Shown here in pieces: positions 10,501-21,860 of a stretch of 64,000 nt of DNA. The stretch lies in the NCBI RefSeq assembly GCF_964355755.1, contig NC_092680.1:7851001-7915000 (forward strand), read 5' to 3'. The DNA is from Antedon mediterranea. Its lineage: Eukaryota > Echinodermata > Crinoidea > Comatulida > Antedonidae. Each line of letters begins with the position of its first letter. The first letter of the stretch is position 1. The notes beneath the pieces are model-generated. The model was not told where the DNA came from and made no database searches. It saw only the letters and a list, made by a program, of their open reading frames with translations. A program made the position numbers and the translations under genes.

Positions 10501-11900
10501 TGATTAATTATCGGTTAATTTTCGGCCGAAAGTGTTAAGTGTTATTTTATTTCTATTTCTAGACAATGGTGGAGCGGTTACACAAGGGGGAAATAATTGG
10601 CCATTACGTGGTTGGAAAAAAACCCTGTGGGAAGGGGGTATCCGCGCGGTGGGCTTTGTTCACAGTCCCCTTCTTCCTAAACAAGTTAAAGGAACTATCA
10701 ACAATGAACTAATACACATCAGTGATTGGTTCCCAACCATTGTAGAGGGATTGGCTCAAGGTGATATTAATGGTACTAAGCCTCTTGATGGATACAATGT
10801 ATGGCCGTGCATTAGTAGGTAAGTAAAAAGCTAAATTGTGTACAGTATTATGCTGTACTACAAAATAAACTATTAAATACAGGTAGCTTTATAAGATTGA
10901 GAGGGTTATCTCCCATTTTGTTCTTAACAATGGAGTTACCGAAGTAGTGTTCCTACATTGAAAAATGTGTTGCCCAAGAGTCTTTGCTTTTTTACATTTA
11001 TACGTAAAGGCTCTACCACAGTTTTCACAAAATAAATACTTACTTGGATATACATGCTATTAGGCCCTTCATTGCATTCCTATAATAGAGTCTTCGTCTT
11101 TTCTTGTTCACACACTAGTAGGCCTACATATCTCATCCAAGAACGTATTTTTTAACATGTTCTTATACAACTTGGCGATATAGAAATAAGGGTGATACAG
11201 AAATGAGGGAGAAATCTTTCTGGTGCGGTTTATTTCCATAATAACAATGTTTCTTATGATCAGTTTTTTTAGAATATATTTTTTTATATAGTGAAAACGA
11301 AACCTCTCCACGTAAGGAAATTCTTCACAATATAGATCCATTAACTGTCATCCATAATGGCACACAGTGGGAAAACAGCTCATTTGATGTTCGAATAAAT
11401 GCCGCTCTTAGGTCAGGTGATTGGAAGATTCTCACTGGTGTTGAAGGTACTTTTTTTTTAATTTGTCTTCGTCTAAAATATTCTGTGATTACAGCAATGG
11501 CTCAGATCACGGGGGATGGAGAAATCTACCCACGTTTTAAAGTGGATTTAACCGTATCCACAAAATCTTAATGATAAACAGCCTATTCAATATCAGGACT
11601 TACTTTATCCATGACGTTTTATTACGTTTTTCCATAGGAAGTGTTGGTTGGGTCGTCCCACCAGCTTATGATATCCCTAATATACCTGTTGTTGTGGAAA
11701 ATCAAGTATTATTTTTGTTCAACGTAACTGCTGATCCAAGTGAACATGACGATATGTCTGGAAAGTATCCAAAAGTTGTCGATATGATGCTAGAGAAGTT
11801 AGCGCGTTACAATGACACTGCAGTTCCATGTACATATCCGTCGCCGGAACGTTTCGCGGATCCCGACCTTCACGGTGGAGTATGGGGTCCGTGGCGGTAG
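7237..11900 (+). CDS. Arylsulfatase B-like (N-acetylgalactosamine-4-sulfatase family), 7 exons, 513 aa
   Basis: Exons are 7237-7542, 8649-8835, 9202-9362, 9785-9998, 10563-10818, 11292-11446 and 11638-11900. All junctions follow GT-AG and the joined length is 1542 nt including TAG. The product should hydrolyse sulfate esters, probably on glycosaminoglycans, in lysosomes or outside the cell. Visible features are a hydrophobic N-terminal segment (residues 4-23), metal-binding ADD (50-52), the formylglycine signature [12 protein letters not shown] (89-100, Cys89 being the residue oxidised by the formylglycine enzyme), GKWHLG (142-147), GSEDYY near 169-174, VHSPL (His230), the metal pair in TDNGG (289-293), Lys308 before LWEGG, HISDWFP (341-347), TKPLDG and a WGPW ending. 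The order and length match the ARSB/ARSI/ARSJ group. Many N-x-S/T sites are present. The exact paralogue name cannot be fixed by eye. The start is the first ATG before the hydrophobic segment and is shared with the duplicate at 5424. Confidence 0.93.
7683..7770 (+). repeat. (GGTC)n-headed dispersed repeat, copy in sulfatase intron 1
   Basis: CTATGTCGGTCGGTCGGTC is followed by a degenerate GTC run, then a block with AGCACGCGACTTATGGC and GGCCTTGTTT. The same arrangement recurs near 34116, 34676 and (inverted) 44180. Intron 1 (7543-8648) also contains a GAT/GAC triplet run at 7920-7945 that gives a false poly-Asp reading frame. Confidence 0.6.
8649..8835 (+). CDS. Sulfatase exon 2 (residues 103-164 plus one base)
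   Basis: The acceptor is TTATCAG at 8648. The exon begins [10 protein letters not shown] and includes GKWHLG with active-site Lys143 and His145, and RGFDSFF. The donor is G|GTTAGT (phase 1). Confidence 0.92.
9202..9362 (+). CDS. Sulfatase exon 3 (residues 165-218)
   Basis: The acceptor is CATTAG at 9201. The exon reads [12 protein letters not shown] onward and ends NKSQ at a CAG|GTACGT donor (phase 0). It is only 54 residues and carries two N-glycosylation sequons. Confidence 0.92.
9785..9998 (+). CDS. Sulfatase exon 4 (residues 219-289)
   Basis: The acceptor is TTTTTCAG at 9784. The exon carries [16 protein letters not shown] (active-site His230) and the [13 protein letters not shown] helix. 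It ends IIFST with one base of the metal-binding Asp codon (phase 1). Confidence 0.93.
10563..10818 (+). CDS. Sulfatase exon 5 (residues 290-374)
   Basis: The acceptor is TTCTAG at 10562. The exon completes the Asp of DNGG and continues through [32 protein letters not shown] and [12 protein letters not shown]. The donor is AG|GTAAGT (phase 2). Confidence 0.93.
11292..11446 (+). CDS. Sulfatase exon 6 (residues 375-426)
   Basis: The acceptor is TATATAG at 11291. The exon reads [17 protein letters not shown] and ends [12 protein letters not shown], matching the ARSB-type LLHNIDP and GNWKLLTG segments. The donor is G|GTACTT (phase 1). Confidence 0.9.
11638..11900 (+). CDS. Sulfatase exon 7 (residues 427-513, stop)
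   Basis: The acceptor is CCATAG at 11637. The exon reads [23 protein letters not shown], and ends HGGVWGPWR before TAG. Part of this exon survives in the pseudogene at 5614-5712. Confidence 0.92.
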
Positions 11901-12419
11901 AACGCGTTATACATTCGTTCTATTTCACACACTTCACAAGGACATTCAGTATTTTTTATGTGTACCTTTAGTCACATACAATCGAACTGGCGAGTGTCTT
12001 GCATTAACAGCATGTATACTTTTGTTTTTTTGACTCGGATTGTGTCTTGATATGAACTGAAAACTGCATGGCGCCGCCATCTGAAGATTGCGTCCATTGA
12101 GGCATAATTGTCAGATATAATTATTTTAGATACAATACTAGGCTTCTTGACTAGCGATAAAAAGGAAAATCTCAGTTACAGTGTTTGATATTCTACTAGA
12201 AAGCCAGTGAGTGGGATAACATTTTACAATGTACTTAAATTGCCGGAAACTTTTGTCGTATAACATGGTGGAGTCTGAAAGCGTAATTTTGTTTCAGTAA
12301 GGCCTACTAATAATAATTATCAGCAACATAAATTGTTATGTTTGTATGTTTTTAGGCCTACTTTGAATACATCATGAAACTTTTTGTGCTACATTTCGGC
12401 GAGTTGTCGAGGACAGTGG
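11901..12419. other. Sulfatase 3' flank
   Basis: No gene is visible and I found no canonical AATAAA soon after the stop. A CATGGCGCCGCCATCTG block near 12067 resembles a short palindromic repeat. Confidence 0.3.
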
Positions 12420-12665
12420 AACTGTAATCCATAGCAATGACATCGGCAAGGGATCGAGGCGCACTGGCTCCATGGTTCTGGTGGTATAGAAAATGTCTTC
12501 TCGGATAAGGACTATAAACTGTAGGTACAGGCTACACAAACATGCTCGTGTGCACTTTAAAGAACCTAGTACATCTTTCGAGACAAGTAGGGGGTTAGCT
12601 GACGCATCCACTCCCACTGTCATGGACAGAAGAATGAGCGCTATAATTGGCAGCACTGACATGAC
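12420..12665 (+). mobile_element. SINE-core-like remnant
   Basis: The stretch 12455-12595 contains, in order, GGCTCCATGG, AAAATGTCTTCTCGGATAAG, a TATAAACTGTAGG segment, GTGTGCACTTTAAAGAACC and TTTCGAGACAAGTAGGGG. I know this TTCTCGGATAAG ... CACTTTAAAGAACC ... AGTAGGGG order as a conserved module of tRNA-related SINEs and similar repeats in many marine invertebrates. No clear box A/B head was found here, so it is a partial copy. The minus-strand open frame of 96 codons across it starts with a signal-peptide-like run but is just the repeat read backwards. Confidence 0.5.
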
Positions 12666-14580
12666 GTGACCCTTAGGAGAGAAACATGTAGTTGAAAAAA
12701 TGTAACCGCCTCGTGAGCAACAATCGTTGAAATGGCGCTATAATTGAAAATATTATTATGGTTATTACTTGCATCTGTACCCTAGTCAAATAAATTGTTG
12801 TTTTCAAGATGTACATTGTACTTGAGGTACTGATGGTTATGATGGTAGTCAGACGAATCTGTGTGAAATAATGCCTATAGTATATGGACACATCAATTCC
12901 TGCATCATTCTAAACAAATTAACTTGAAAGAGCTTGTTAAACAAAACATCTAATATTGATACACTAGTTTAATATAAAAAAAAAGTAACAGCACTAAACT
13001 AATTCCCTCCACCCACACCCACACCCACACAGAAAGGAGTTTAAACACTTTAGCATTTGATTAAGGAGTACGGTATCTTATTTACGGTGCTTAGACTCAA
13101 AACGCTTCTTCGATTATTTACGATAGCCAGACATTATAGTTTTCAAGCAATACTTTATCATCGGAAATTTTTCTTGCAAATGCTAATACGTTTAATTTCC
13201 TAAAATGCTTTCATTAAAATAGGCCTTTTATGAAATAGGTTTAACTCAATATACCGATGATTGGGCATTGAAAATCGGTTTCTAAACAAATGTTCACTGT
13301 ACCAATAGAAAATATTTTACGCTGTTTTTTAAAATTATTATCGATGTACATTACGTCGATACTTTACGATGAAAAATTATTCTTGTTTTCTATTCGGGCA
13401 GCCAGTTCGGAAAGAATTCAATAATATTTCCTTTGAGTGAGAAATTAGAAACTTTACAATAATTTGTTTTACGTTTCCTTTAACATTTAATGTTTAAATA
13501 GTCTCTTAATAAAATGGTTGTTTAATACATGTTCATGAATACTGCTGCTACCGTGAATTTTCTATAATGTATTTAGGGTTACAGCCTATACTATTCAACA
13601 CAATGGCAATTCTTGAGTAGTTGATGACATTCTGACATAATGTCAATAAGCCAAAATAGGGAATGAATGGGAAACTTTAATTTCAGCAAATGAATGCCTT
13701 TTCGTTAACATTTAAATTACTTCATAGTAAGCCAATGCACTTTATATGGACCATTACTGACAACAAAGCACCAATGTCAAACACCTTCGATGCGTCTTAT
13801 TTAGCCTAATAATTATTAAATAAATTAAAATTTCAAACTATTGTAGATCGAAGTATTTTTGAATGGTGGCCTGAAGGTTCGTTTGTACTCGTCGTCGGCC
13901 CGACAATTAATTGTATCGCAGATTGGTTTCAAAACTCCAATTATAAAACTTAACAGTTATATAGCCTATAACAGGATGGTGTAAATGTTCAATTTACTTG
14001 AAAATACCCAATGTTCTTAAGGTCACACATTATAATATCACTGCAGATTAAAAGGAATGTGCATATTTAAAATTCAATCGAATGATGGGGCAGAAAATTG
14101 TATGTACACAAACAGGCTGGTAGAAACTTTATTTAAAATCAGTAAATACAAATTATACAAGTTTGGTGTTGTACAATTATTGAACGAAAAGAAAAATATA
14201 CTACCGTATCATAACAAATATATTTTAAACAATAAGTTAGTAGTTACCAGATGATCTGGAAGATTAACAACATTTACAGTTAAAACAAATAGACATAAGT
14301 TTTCATTCTTACCTAGCGCTGTTAGACTACACAACACAACAATCAGTTAAGTTCCAAGTTGATCACGAATGTAAATATTATGTGTGTATTGTTTTGTTTG
14401 TGTTTTTCTGCCAAGAAAAAAAACAATCATTGTACTATATGTATGAATAATAAATAAATAAATTTAAATATGAATATTCAAATTGGTGGCATTGCACAAA
14501 TATGAGAATTTGTAAAGAAAATCACGAATTAAAATAAATAGCAACTCTAGAAAACAGGAATTGTTTTTATTCCAATATAA
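12666..14580. other. Intergenic, no gene seen
   Basis: The stretch is AT-rich. It contains a (CACACC)n run near 13010-13030 and a run of TAAATAAATAAAT near 14452. I see no coding signal. Confidence 0.4.
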
Positions 14581-14582
14581 TA

Positions 14583-15390
14583 GATAAATAACAAAAATAC
14601 AATAACCCACAGAATGTATCATATCTGTTTACACTATGATAGAAAGATAAATAACAAAAATACAATAACCCACAGAATGTATCATCTGTTTACACTATGA
14701 TTGAAAGATAAATAACAAAAATACAATAACCCACAGAATGTATCATATCTGTTTACACTATGATAGAAAGATAAATAACAAAAATACAATAACCCACAGA
14801 ATGTATCATCTGTTTACACTATGATTGAAAGATAAATAACAAAAATACAATAACCCACAGAATGTATCATATCTGTTTACACTATGATAGAAAGATAAAT
14901 AACAAAAACACAATAACCCACAGAATGTATCATATCTGTTTACACTATGATTGAAAGATAAATAACAAAAACACAATAACCCACAGAATGTATCATATCT
15001 GTTTACACTATGATTGAAAGATAAATAACAAAAATACAATAACCCATAGAATGTATCAAATCTGTTTACACTATGATTTAAAGATAAATAACAAAAACAC
15101 AATAACCCACAGAATGTATCATATCTGTTTACACTATGATTGAAAGATAAATAACAAAAACGCAATAACCCACAGAATGTATCATCTGTTTACACTATGA
15201 TTGAAAGATAAATAACAAAAATACAATAACCCATAGAATGTATCATCTGTTTACACTATGATTGAAAGATAAATAACAAAAATACAATAACCCACAGAAT
15301 GGATCATATCTGTTTACATTATGATTGAAAGATAAATAACAAAAACGCAATAACCCACAGAATGTATCATCTGTTTACACTATGATTGAA
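14583..15390. repeat. Minisatellite, about 13 copies of a 61-63-bp unit
   Basis: The unit begins GATAAATAACAAAAATACAA, continues through TAACCCACAGAATGTATCAT, and ends with a TGTTTACACTATGATTGAAA block. Units with CATATCTG are 63 bp and those with CATCTG are 61 bp. The 63-bp form is a multiple of three, so runs of it leave minus-strand frames open and give a repetitive peptide that should not be taken as a protein. Confidence 0.9.
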
Positions 15391-15890
15391 AAGCTTTACT
15401 GCGTCCACTTAACATCATGGTTCAATTCACATTAAATAATTATTATTGATATAATTTTATTTATCGATTTTTAAATCGAATATTAAATAACATACCACCT
15501 TCTGGTTTCAATAATTTGTACTTCAATTATAAATCATTTATCAATCCCCCAGGATTATTTCAAATAGGCACAAACAAAGATAAAACATAACGGATGATGG
15601 CTTTATCATTGATTTAATTTGAAAATGAAACAACGTCACTCCTCGGATATTCATTATAGAGCGTTTATTTACGCTACACCGTGTTAATTAATGGTTGCAC
15701 TGATGTTGGCGATGAGTTAGTATAACGAGATAAAACGTTAGACATCAAATTGAACTCTTCACCTGTTATTAAATGAATCATAGGTAAATTCATAAATTAA
15801 ATCCATAAGCCCCAATTCAACGGTATGATCTATGTGATCCGTTTTAACAATCTGGTGGTTTAGGCATAATCCTGCAGCTATCATTTTAAG
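15391..15890. other. Intergenic, no gene seen
   Basis: AT-rich sequence between the minisatellite and a hairpin element. I see nothing recognisable. Confidence 0.35.
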
Positions 15891-16032
15891 TTTAATTCCC
15901 ATTTGGACGCAACGCGACAACGTAGGTGCTACGAAAGTGATCTGACCAATCACAAACGACAGTTCGGATTATCCACGCATTGTGATTGGTCAAATGACTT
16001 GCGGTACGTGTTTGCGTTACATCCTAGTTAAC
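15891..16032. mobile_element. Hairpin element, CCAATCA/ATTGG family (family B copy)
   Basis: The left arm (TTTGGACGCAACG, GACCAATCACAAACGACAG) pairs imperfectly with the right arm (GTGATTGGTCAAATGACTT, GTTTGCGTTAC, ATCCTAGT). It has the same architecture as the cluster at 26.0-28.1 kb. It is a non-autonomous MITE-like element with no coding capacity. Confidence 0.65.
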
Positions 16033-17161
16033 AACACTGGCGTTAGACATGATACCATCACTAGTGTATTGTATCAATAACAGTGTGAACCAAATACTGA
16101 CCAAATAGACCTTATGATACCATGTTTGAAAAATTAGAAAGATAAGCTTTTAGAATACATTCAATATTGTGTTAAAATATACAATGCCATAGTGAGAAGT
16201 TAAAAACACACGAGGCAACGATGCTTTAAATAGAATTATTTATATAAAATATGACGATTTGTGGAGGGAAATTAGAGGGGGTGGTGAACATAAACAATTT
16301 CAGACGAGGCGAGCGCCTGAGTCGTCTGCCTCATGCTACGGCCCTGATATATGTATAAAATGTCATTAAGCTCACTTGTATTGTATGAAAGAAAATAGAC
16401 AAGAAAAATAGTTGCATTATTAATTTCCGTTGTTGGGAAATGCATTTATTACTAAGGTTATTGGTTTCTGTTATTATTGCTCACTTAAAGATTTGATTTG
16501 ATTTGATTTATGATATTTACTGGCGTGTTCATTTGATTTGTGTTGCACAACTCGTAGAATGAAATAAAAAAAAATAGTTGATAAACTAGGCTATTAATAT
16601 TCCCAGCTGAATGCTCCTACTCGCCTTTTAAAACTTTATGTATGACCTCGGTAAATACTTTACATTAATATAGGAGGTAAAATGTATGATTTAGTATTAG
16701 AAACAGGAATTTAACTTTCAAAATTGATTTATCATTGATCATTTAATTGCATTTTCAAAATGTCTAATATATCCCTAAACAAGAATATAAAAGATATGTG
16801 TTGGGTATTGGATGCGTAGGTACTAATTACCGTATGTGTATAAATAATAACTAATAGCACTAATAAACTACTATTGTATTATTAATAGCAACAATCTGTC
16901 AGAATTGAATATTGTGCAAAATGTTGTCATGGTGTATGATAAAACGAATTCTGAAGGAGCAGTGTGGAATGCGCTCTTCTGGGGCCGCTCTTATAATTTA
17001 ATAATACTTTACACTTTTCTGTAGTTAATACGATGTTAATCCTGTTATTACGATACGGTAGTAATTTTTGACATAATGTATAAGATATATACTCGCAATG
17101 AATGTTTGACAAATTCAGATGTCACGTAAAATTATTGAGATCATCATGATGTTATTTTCTG
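16033..17161. other. Intergenic, no gene seen
   Basis: AT-rich. A GATTTGATTTGATTT run near 16494 may be the tail of an otherwise lost retroelement. Confidence 0.3.
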
Positions 17162-17316
17162 TAAAGCTCTGTGTACACTATCAAACTAGTTTGACAAAAA
17201 AGTGTGATGTGCCCATATAATTATGGTAGTAATATTCCCAAATATGGTAGAGATATGGCATCATCATGTCCACATATGGGCATGTTTTTGTCACATACAG
17301 TTTGATAGTGTAGCTT
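17162..17316. mobile_element. Hairpin MITE family A, copy 1
   Basis: The left arm is TAAAGCTCTGTGTACACTAT followed by CAAACTAGTTTGACAAAAA. The interior has ATATGGTAG and ATGTGCCCAT words, ATCATCATGTCC and a ...CAGTTTGATAGTGTAG right arm whose outermost bases have decayed. Four more copies lie at 29862, 40257, 48996 and 58313. Confidence 0.8.
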
Positions 17317-17968
17317 AACACGATTTTAGTGGTGGCGGTGTGCTGATTTAAACACATTTTTTTTGTAAACAATTGGTCAATTGTTCTTTGATTAGCATGA
17401 TAATGATAGGAACGTATTAGCATAAGGGTCTGTTTTTTCAATGTGACGTATGTAGCCAGTATGGTCAGTTAACCCAGTTCTGGCTAGAGATATAGCTTAT
17501 AGCTTGTGCTTGAACAAGATAATATAGTTTAACCATAATGGTCACTTATAGTTACATGTTTTAGAAATAATTATACTTTAGTAGTTTACCCTCAATACGT
17601 TATTGATAGACAGATAGAGGATATATAACCGTGCGCTACCGTCAAGTTGAGCCCTGAGAAAAATGGTCCAGATCGTATCTCAGTATCATCTTTAGGCCTA
17701 TTTGGGTGAGCACCGTACAAGGGATATTGACTATTATCTACAGTGATATTTTGGTAAGTACGTTTTTATACATTTTTTACATTGAATACGATACTGAACA
17801 TAAAAATGTATTATTTATGTCAACGTAAAAACAATTACAAAACAATTTAAAGCTTCTTATTATGGAATTCACTCTGTTGGCAATCCTTATCGCAGTAAAC
17901 TATAGAATTCAATGAAAATATAATAATGTAATTGACACATAGTTGGTGGGGAAGTGGGAAGATGGGGA

Positions 17969-18160
17969 GATGTAGAGATGTAGAGATGTAGAGATGTAGA
18001 GATGTAGAGATGTAGAGACGTAGAGACGTAGAGACGTAGAGACGTAGAGACGTAGAGACGTAGAGACGTAGAGACGTAGAGACGTAGAGACGTAGAGACG
18101 TAGAGACGTAGAGACGTAGAGACGTAGAGACGTAGAGACGTAGAGACGTAGAGATGTAGA
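17969..18160. repeat. 8-bp satellite (GTAGAGAC/T)n, about 24 units
   Basis: Units begin as GTAGAGAT, become GTAGAGAC for most of the array, and end as GTAGAGAT. Because 8 is not a multiple of three, all three minus-strand frames are open and each reads the same octapeptide. These are not genes. Confidence 0.92.
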
Positions 18161-20435
18161 CATTCACCCGATTCTGCTACTGTCAATAGGTATTCCAACT
18201 TAAGACCTTTGTAAACTTATAAATGATAAATAAATAAATAATGCATTCAATTTCTCATTATCATGGATATGGATGGTCACTTTCTGATATATATGCTTAA
18301 CATCATTAACCTGCTGTTAAATGGATATAAAGCGCAGTAAGCTTTATCTCTGAAGTTCCATTTCCAATGGTTTGTTTGTTTTTGATTGGTCATTTTAATT
18401 CGTTACGGTACCGTTGTGTTAGATCATTTGTAGGTACTGTCCCCTGTATGGTTAGATTTGAGCACCGACGGTACTGCATTAACAAACACCCAAGGAGCTC
18501 TGACTTTTCAGACTTTAAGGCATCTGATTAAATTAGTTTTTTTATATTATCGAACTTTGAATCTAACTATAACAGACAGCTTATCTCAGATATTTCATTG
18601 ACACTGGTAAAAGCAATTATTTTAGTATTACATTACCATTATATATAACTGAATATTTTAAAATGATTTATAAATCGTGTGCTGCTGACAATTGAATTAT
18701 GTACATGCCCTAAGAAAGTAATGTAAAAGACAATGCCTAATACTTTCTCGTAATTTGCATTTTAACATCTACAACATCGACTGATTTAGCAAAGGTCGTA
18801 GTTACGTGGTCTGAGATGTTGCCAATGAATGATTGGCACATTATTTTTGCGTCATATGAAATTAACGATAGCGGTGAGTTATTATATTAATAGGCCTATC
18901 TCGTTTTAGGAATGTTATGTTTTACGATCATTTGAAAATCTCTATTATAGACAGTAAATAGAAATCAGTATCATTTGTTTGTGGAACAATGTTGGTGTAG
19001 TTTATCTTCCTTTTAAAAACTTGAACATGTTTTTTAACTTCTGTAAGAATAAACACAAACACTCATAATGTCTTATTCATTGGTGATTTATTTTACAATA
19101 AAGAAGTACAACTAAACATTCAATTACATTTGGTAGTATTAATATCCATTTTTATTCCCATTATCATTTCTGTTGTCGTTACAAGACAGAGAACACAGTA
19201 AACGATATTTATGTTCTGTTTTACTACTATTATCTCTACTTAACTGAATGACATTATTATAGAGAACTAGGGAAGAGTTAAATTAGGAAAGTAAATTTCA
19301 CTTTTCCCATAGGCCTAACCAATTTTCATAAACTCATTTTTTCTAATGCGATAGCCTTAAATAAAATATGGGCATATAGATCTGAATACAATAATTCTCA
19401 GTTCATGTACGATCTATTTTATAGTCTGGTCATCGTCCATTTGTCAGTAATGTCAGTAACACAATAAGCGTAATTGTCAAGAAAATCACAGTAAGTCTCT
19501 CCATTTAATGCAATGACTTGCCTTACACCGCCTACTCATTTCTTCTAAGCGCTTTACAAAACCCATAATAAACGTAAAACAATTTCATGAAAAAATCATT
19601 TTAAAATAACCAAACACCAAAGTGAAGATGACGCAGAGAAAACGTGCAACATTGCATGGTTTATATAAATATGTTGCCTTTAAAGAACTTGGATAAACAT
19701 ACATTCGTATGATCGATGGAGGTTTCGATATATAGAGGGTAAATAAGAATAATATTCTTAAAGTTCAAAAGCTTTTACTAATAAATTAGTAAAATAAATA
19801 ATAATAATATGTGGACCTTTTACAAATTACCTTAATTACGATGTCTTATTTATTAGATATTGAAATAGTAAATCACTGAAGTAGTCTGAGGAAATCCTAA
19901 TTAATCTACGTCTAGTCAGCCAGTCGAAGCTAATAAACATGTAGCCAGCTACTACATCAAAGAAACATTCACATTTAAAAATGTAATATGTTAAAAAAAA
20001 AAATTGGTTAATTCTGTATGTGTTTACAGCTAAATTAGTCTAGTCAGTCGAAGCTAATAAACAAAACATGTAGCCTAATATATCAAAAAAATATTCACAT
20101 TTAAATTCACATTTAAAAATGTAAGATGTTCAGGAAAAATTGGTTAATTCCGTGTGTTTAGGCCTACGGCTAAATTACAAACTACTTCACAACAACAACA
20201 ATATGAAACGAATTTTGTCTCATACTTGATCGTATTCCTCTTTTACAGTAGGCCTACATAAATTAAAATAGTTTGTATAATGTTGTGTCTGTCTAAATCT
20301 AGTAGTTATTATGATAATATTTCTACATTATACCTGTTTTAAGTAAAGAAGCCGTATACATTATATTTACAGCCCTGAGCGAAAAACGGATCTCATTCCA
20401 GAAGACAATTATGACAGATAAAAAGGGTATTTCAC
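18161..20435. other. Intergenic, one local duplication
   Basis: No gene is visible. Around 19910-20000 and 20040-20130 a segment containing CTAGTCAG, AGTCGAAGCTAATAAAC, ACATGTAGCC and AAACATTCACATTTAAAAATGTAA is repeated about 125 bp apart with small changes. Confidence 0.4.
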
Positions 20436-20596
20436 ACCAGTTCCGGTCCGGCGCCGGCAAATCAAATCTAACGTCAATGTTTCGTTTTCACGCGGCGACG
20501 TACATATCGGTGTATATCCGCGTGGAGCGTCGTGGGAACGAAACATTAACGTTAAATGTTATTTTCCGTTGCCGGACCGGAACCGTTCAATTCAAT
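20430..20596. mobile_element. Foldback element with GTTCCGGTCCGGC arms
   Basis: The left arm (AGTTCCGGTCCGGCGCCGG, ACGTCAATGTTTCGTTTTCA) is matched in inverted order by the right arm (GAACGAAACATTAACGTTAA, TTGCCGGACCGGAAC). Arms are about 65-70 bp and imperfect. It is much more GC-rich than its surroundings. A short open frame across it follows from the absence of stops in the GC-rich arms. Confidence 0.65.
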
Positions 20597-20800
20597 TCAA
20601 AAAACATTTATTTTACTCCATAGCAATACAATACAAAATAAAATAAAAGAAATTGTAATAATGATAAAGATGATTGTTAGATATACAAATGAAAAGAGAA
20701 TTTTAGAAAATTGGCCATGGAAGAAGGCATAATCCCGAGAAGATATGGAAATATTGTGCTGGGTATGCCTATGCCACAGAACAGGTGTGAAATAACCTTA
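20593..20800 (-). mobile_element. Non-LTR retrotransposon 3' end fragment
   Basis: Read on the minus strand, an A-rich 3' UTR ends in AATAAATG and a (TTGAA)n tail (TTCAATTCAATTC at 20587-20600 on the plus strand). Such short tandem tails are typical of CR1-like LINEs. No coding part is left. Confidence 0.45.
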
Positions 20801-20967
20801 AAAGTGTTCTTTGAAACAAATGGTGTTCTTTTTCGCTCTGAATGACCTAAAATACTAAACTAAGTACAACATTTATCAAATTTCTAATAATTACTTCCAT
20901 ATAAATAGTTATTATATGAATATTATACACCGTACATCACTCAATGAATTTAGAGGAGGGTGTATCA

Positions 20968-21290
20968 GGCGTTTATTATTATTACATTTATTTACCCAGG
21001 GTAGCCCAAACAGTTAAAAACTGGTTTCCATTGGGGCCCTGCATTTTACGTTATTTGAAGGTAACGTTGCTCCTCTCTACAAATTGGATTTGAAAACACT
21101 TACAGAAGTCTCGGTTCTCAAGTCAATATGCAAATTGTTCCATATATTTGTCCCACTTACACAAAAACTCGTGAGGTAACTTTCCTCTTTCGCAAAAGGG
21201 ACCTTCAACTTCATAATTGTTGACTGCCTTGTTTCACGAGTTTGAGGTAATGGAGTGAATAGATTTGTCATGCCTTGGGGTAAATAAGAT
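20968..21290 (-). mobile_element. LINE fragment: C-terminal reverse-transcriptase-protein end and 3' UTR
   Basis: The minus-strand peptide at 21271-21077 reads ...LPQTRETRQSTIMKLKVPFA, then a S-F-C-V-S-G-T-N-I-W-N-N-L segment and SVSVFKSNL before a stop. This matches the R-x-TR ... G-x-x-x-WN-x-LP ... FK-x-x-L pattern at the C-terminus of many LINE ORF2 proteins. The 3' UTR includes GGGCTACCCTGGGTAAATAA and a (TAA)n tail. It is 5'-truncated and non-functional. Confidence 0.6.
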
Positions 21291-21504
21291 TTATTTTAAC
21301 AAACGGACCCTTTATATAAATATCCCTCATTTAAGCATTTTATCTAATTGTGAAATTGTAATAGTTTCTTCGATCATAGTAGAACAATCTATACAAGAGG
21401 TATACAATTTATCGATAGATTCATTTTTAAATTTTCATCAATTAACATCTGCACCTGCGTGAACTTATTCCTTAAAATATGATAATATATTCTCTCGAGC
21501 TTTA

Positions 21505-21611
<107 letters not shown>

Positions 21612-21689
21612 GTCTTTTAAATTTGATGCCATCATAATATTTAAACACGCAGGACATTACTACTATCGTCTATTTTCAAAGTGAGCACT

Positions 21690-21695
21690 TTTATT
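21690..21695 (-). terminator. Candidate polyadenylation signal of the minus-strand GPCR
   Basis: AATAAA on the minus strand, about 165 bases after the receptor stop codon. This is a consensus match only. Confidence 0.3.
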
Positions 21696-21860
21696 TGCTC
21701 ATTATGATTGGATGACAGAATACAATTATACGTCGCGGTAAGGTTTCAACATTGATGAGAATTATTTGTTCCACATAATACGCAATTATGTGACTACAAT
21801 AAACCTAAATACTCGTCAAGGGGCGGTTATCTTGCCGTCTAAAATCTCTGATTATGCCAT

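Noticed and set aside
12372-12662. 96-codon minus-strand frame with a signal-peptide-like start
   Set aside because: It lies across the SINE-core-like repeat, and its text is the repeat read in reverse. No domain, no splice context.
14806-15165. 119-codon minus-strand frame with CYLSFNHSVNR-type repeats
   Set aside because: It is entirely the 63-bp minisatellite unit in translation and breaks at every 61-bp unit.
15759-16032. Possible CRISPR-like or regulatory inverted repeats
   Set aside because: Dispersed eukaryotic hairpin transposons explain the inverted repeats. There is no repeat-spacer array anywhere in the window.
17847-18198. Three overlapping minus-strand frames of 84-106 codons
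   Set aside because: All are the 8-bp satellite read in different phases.
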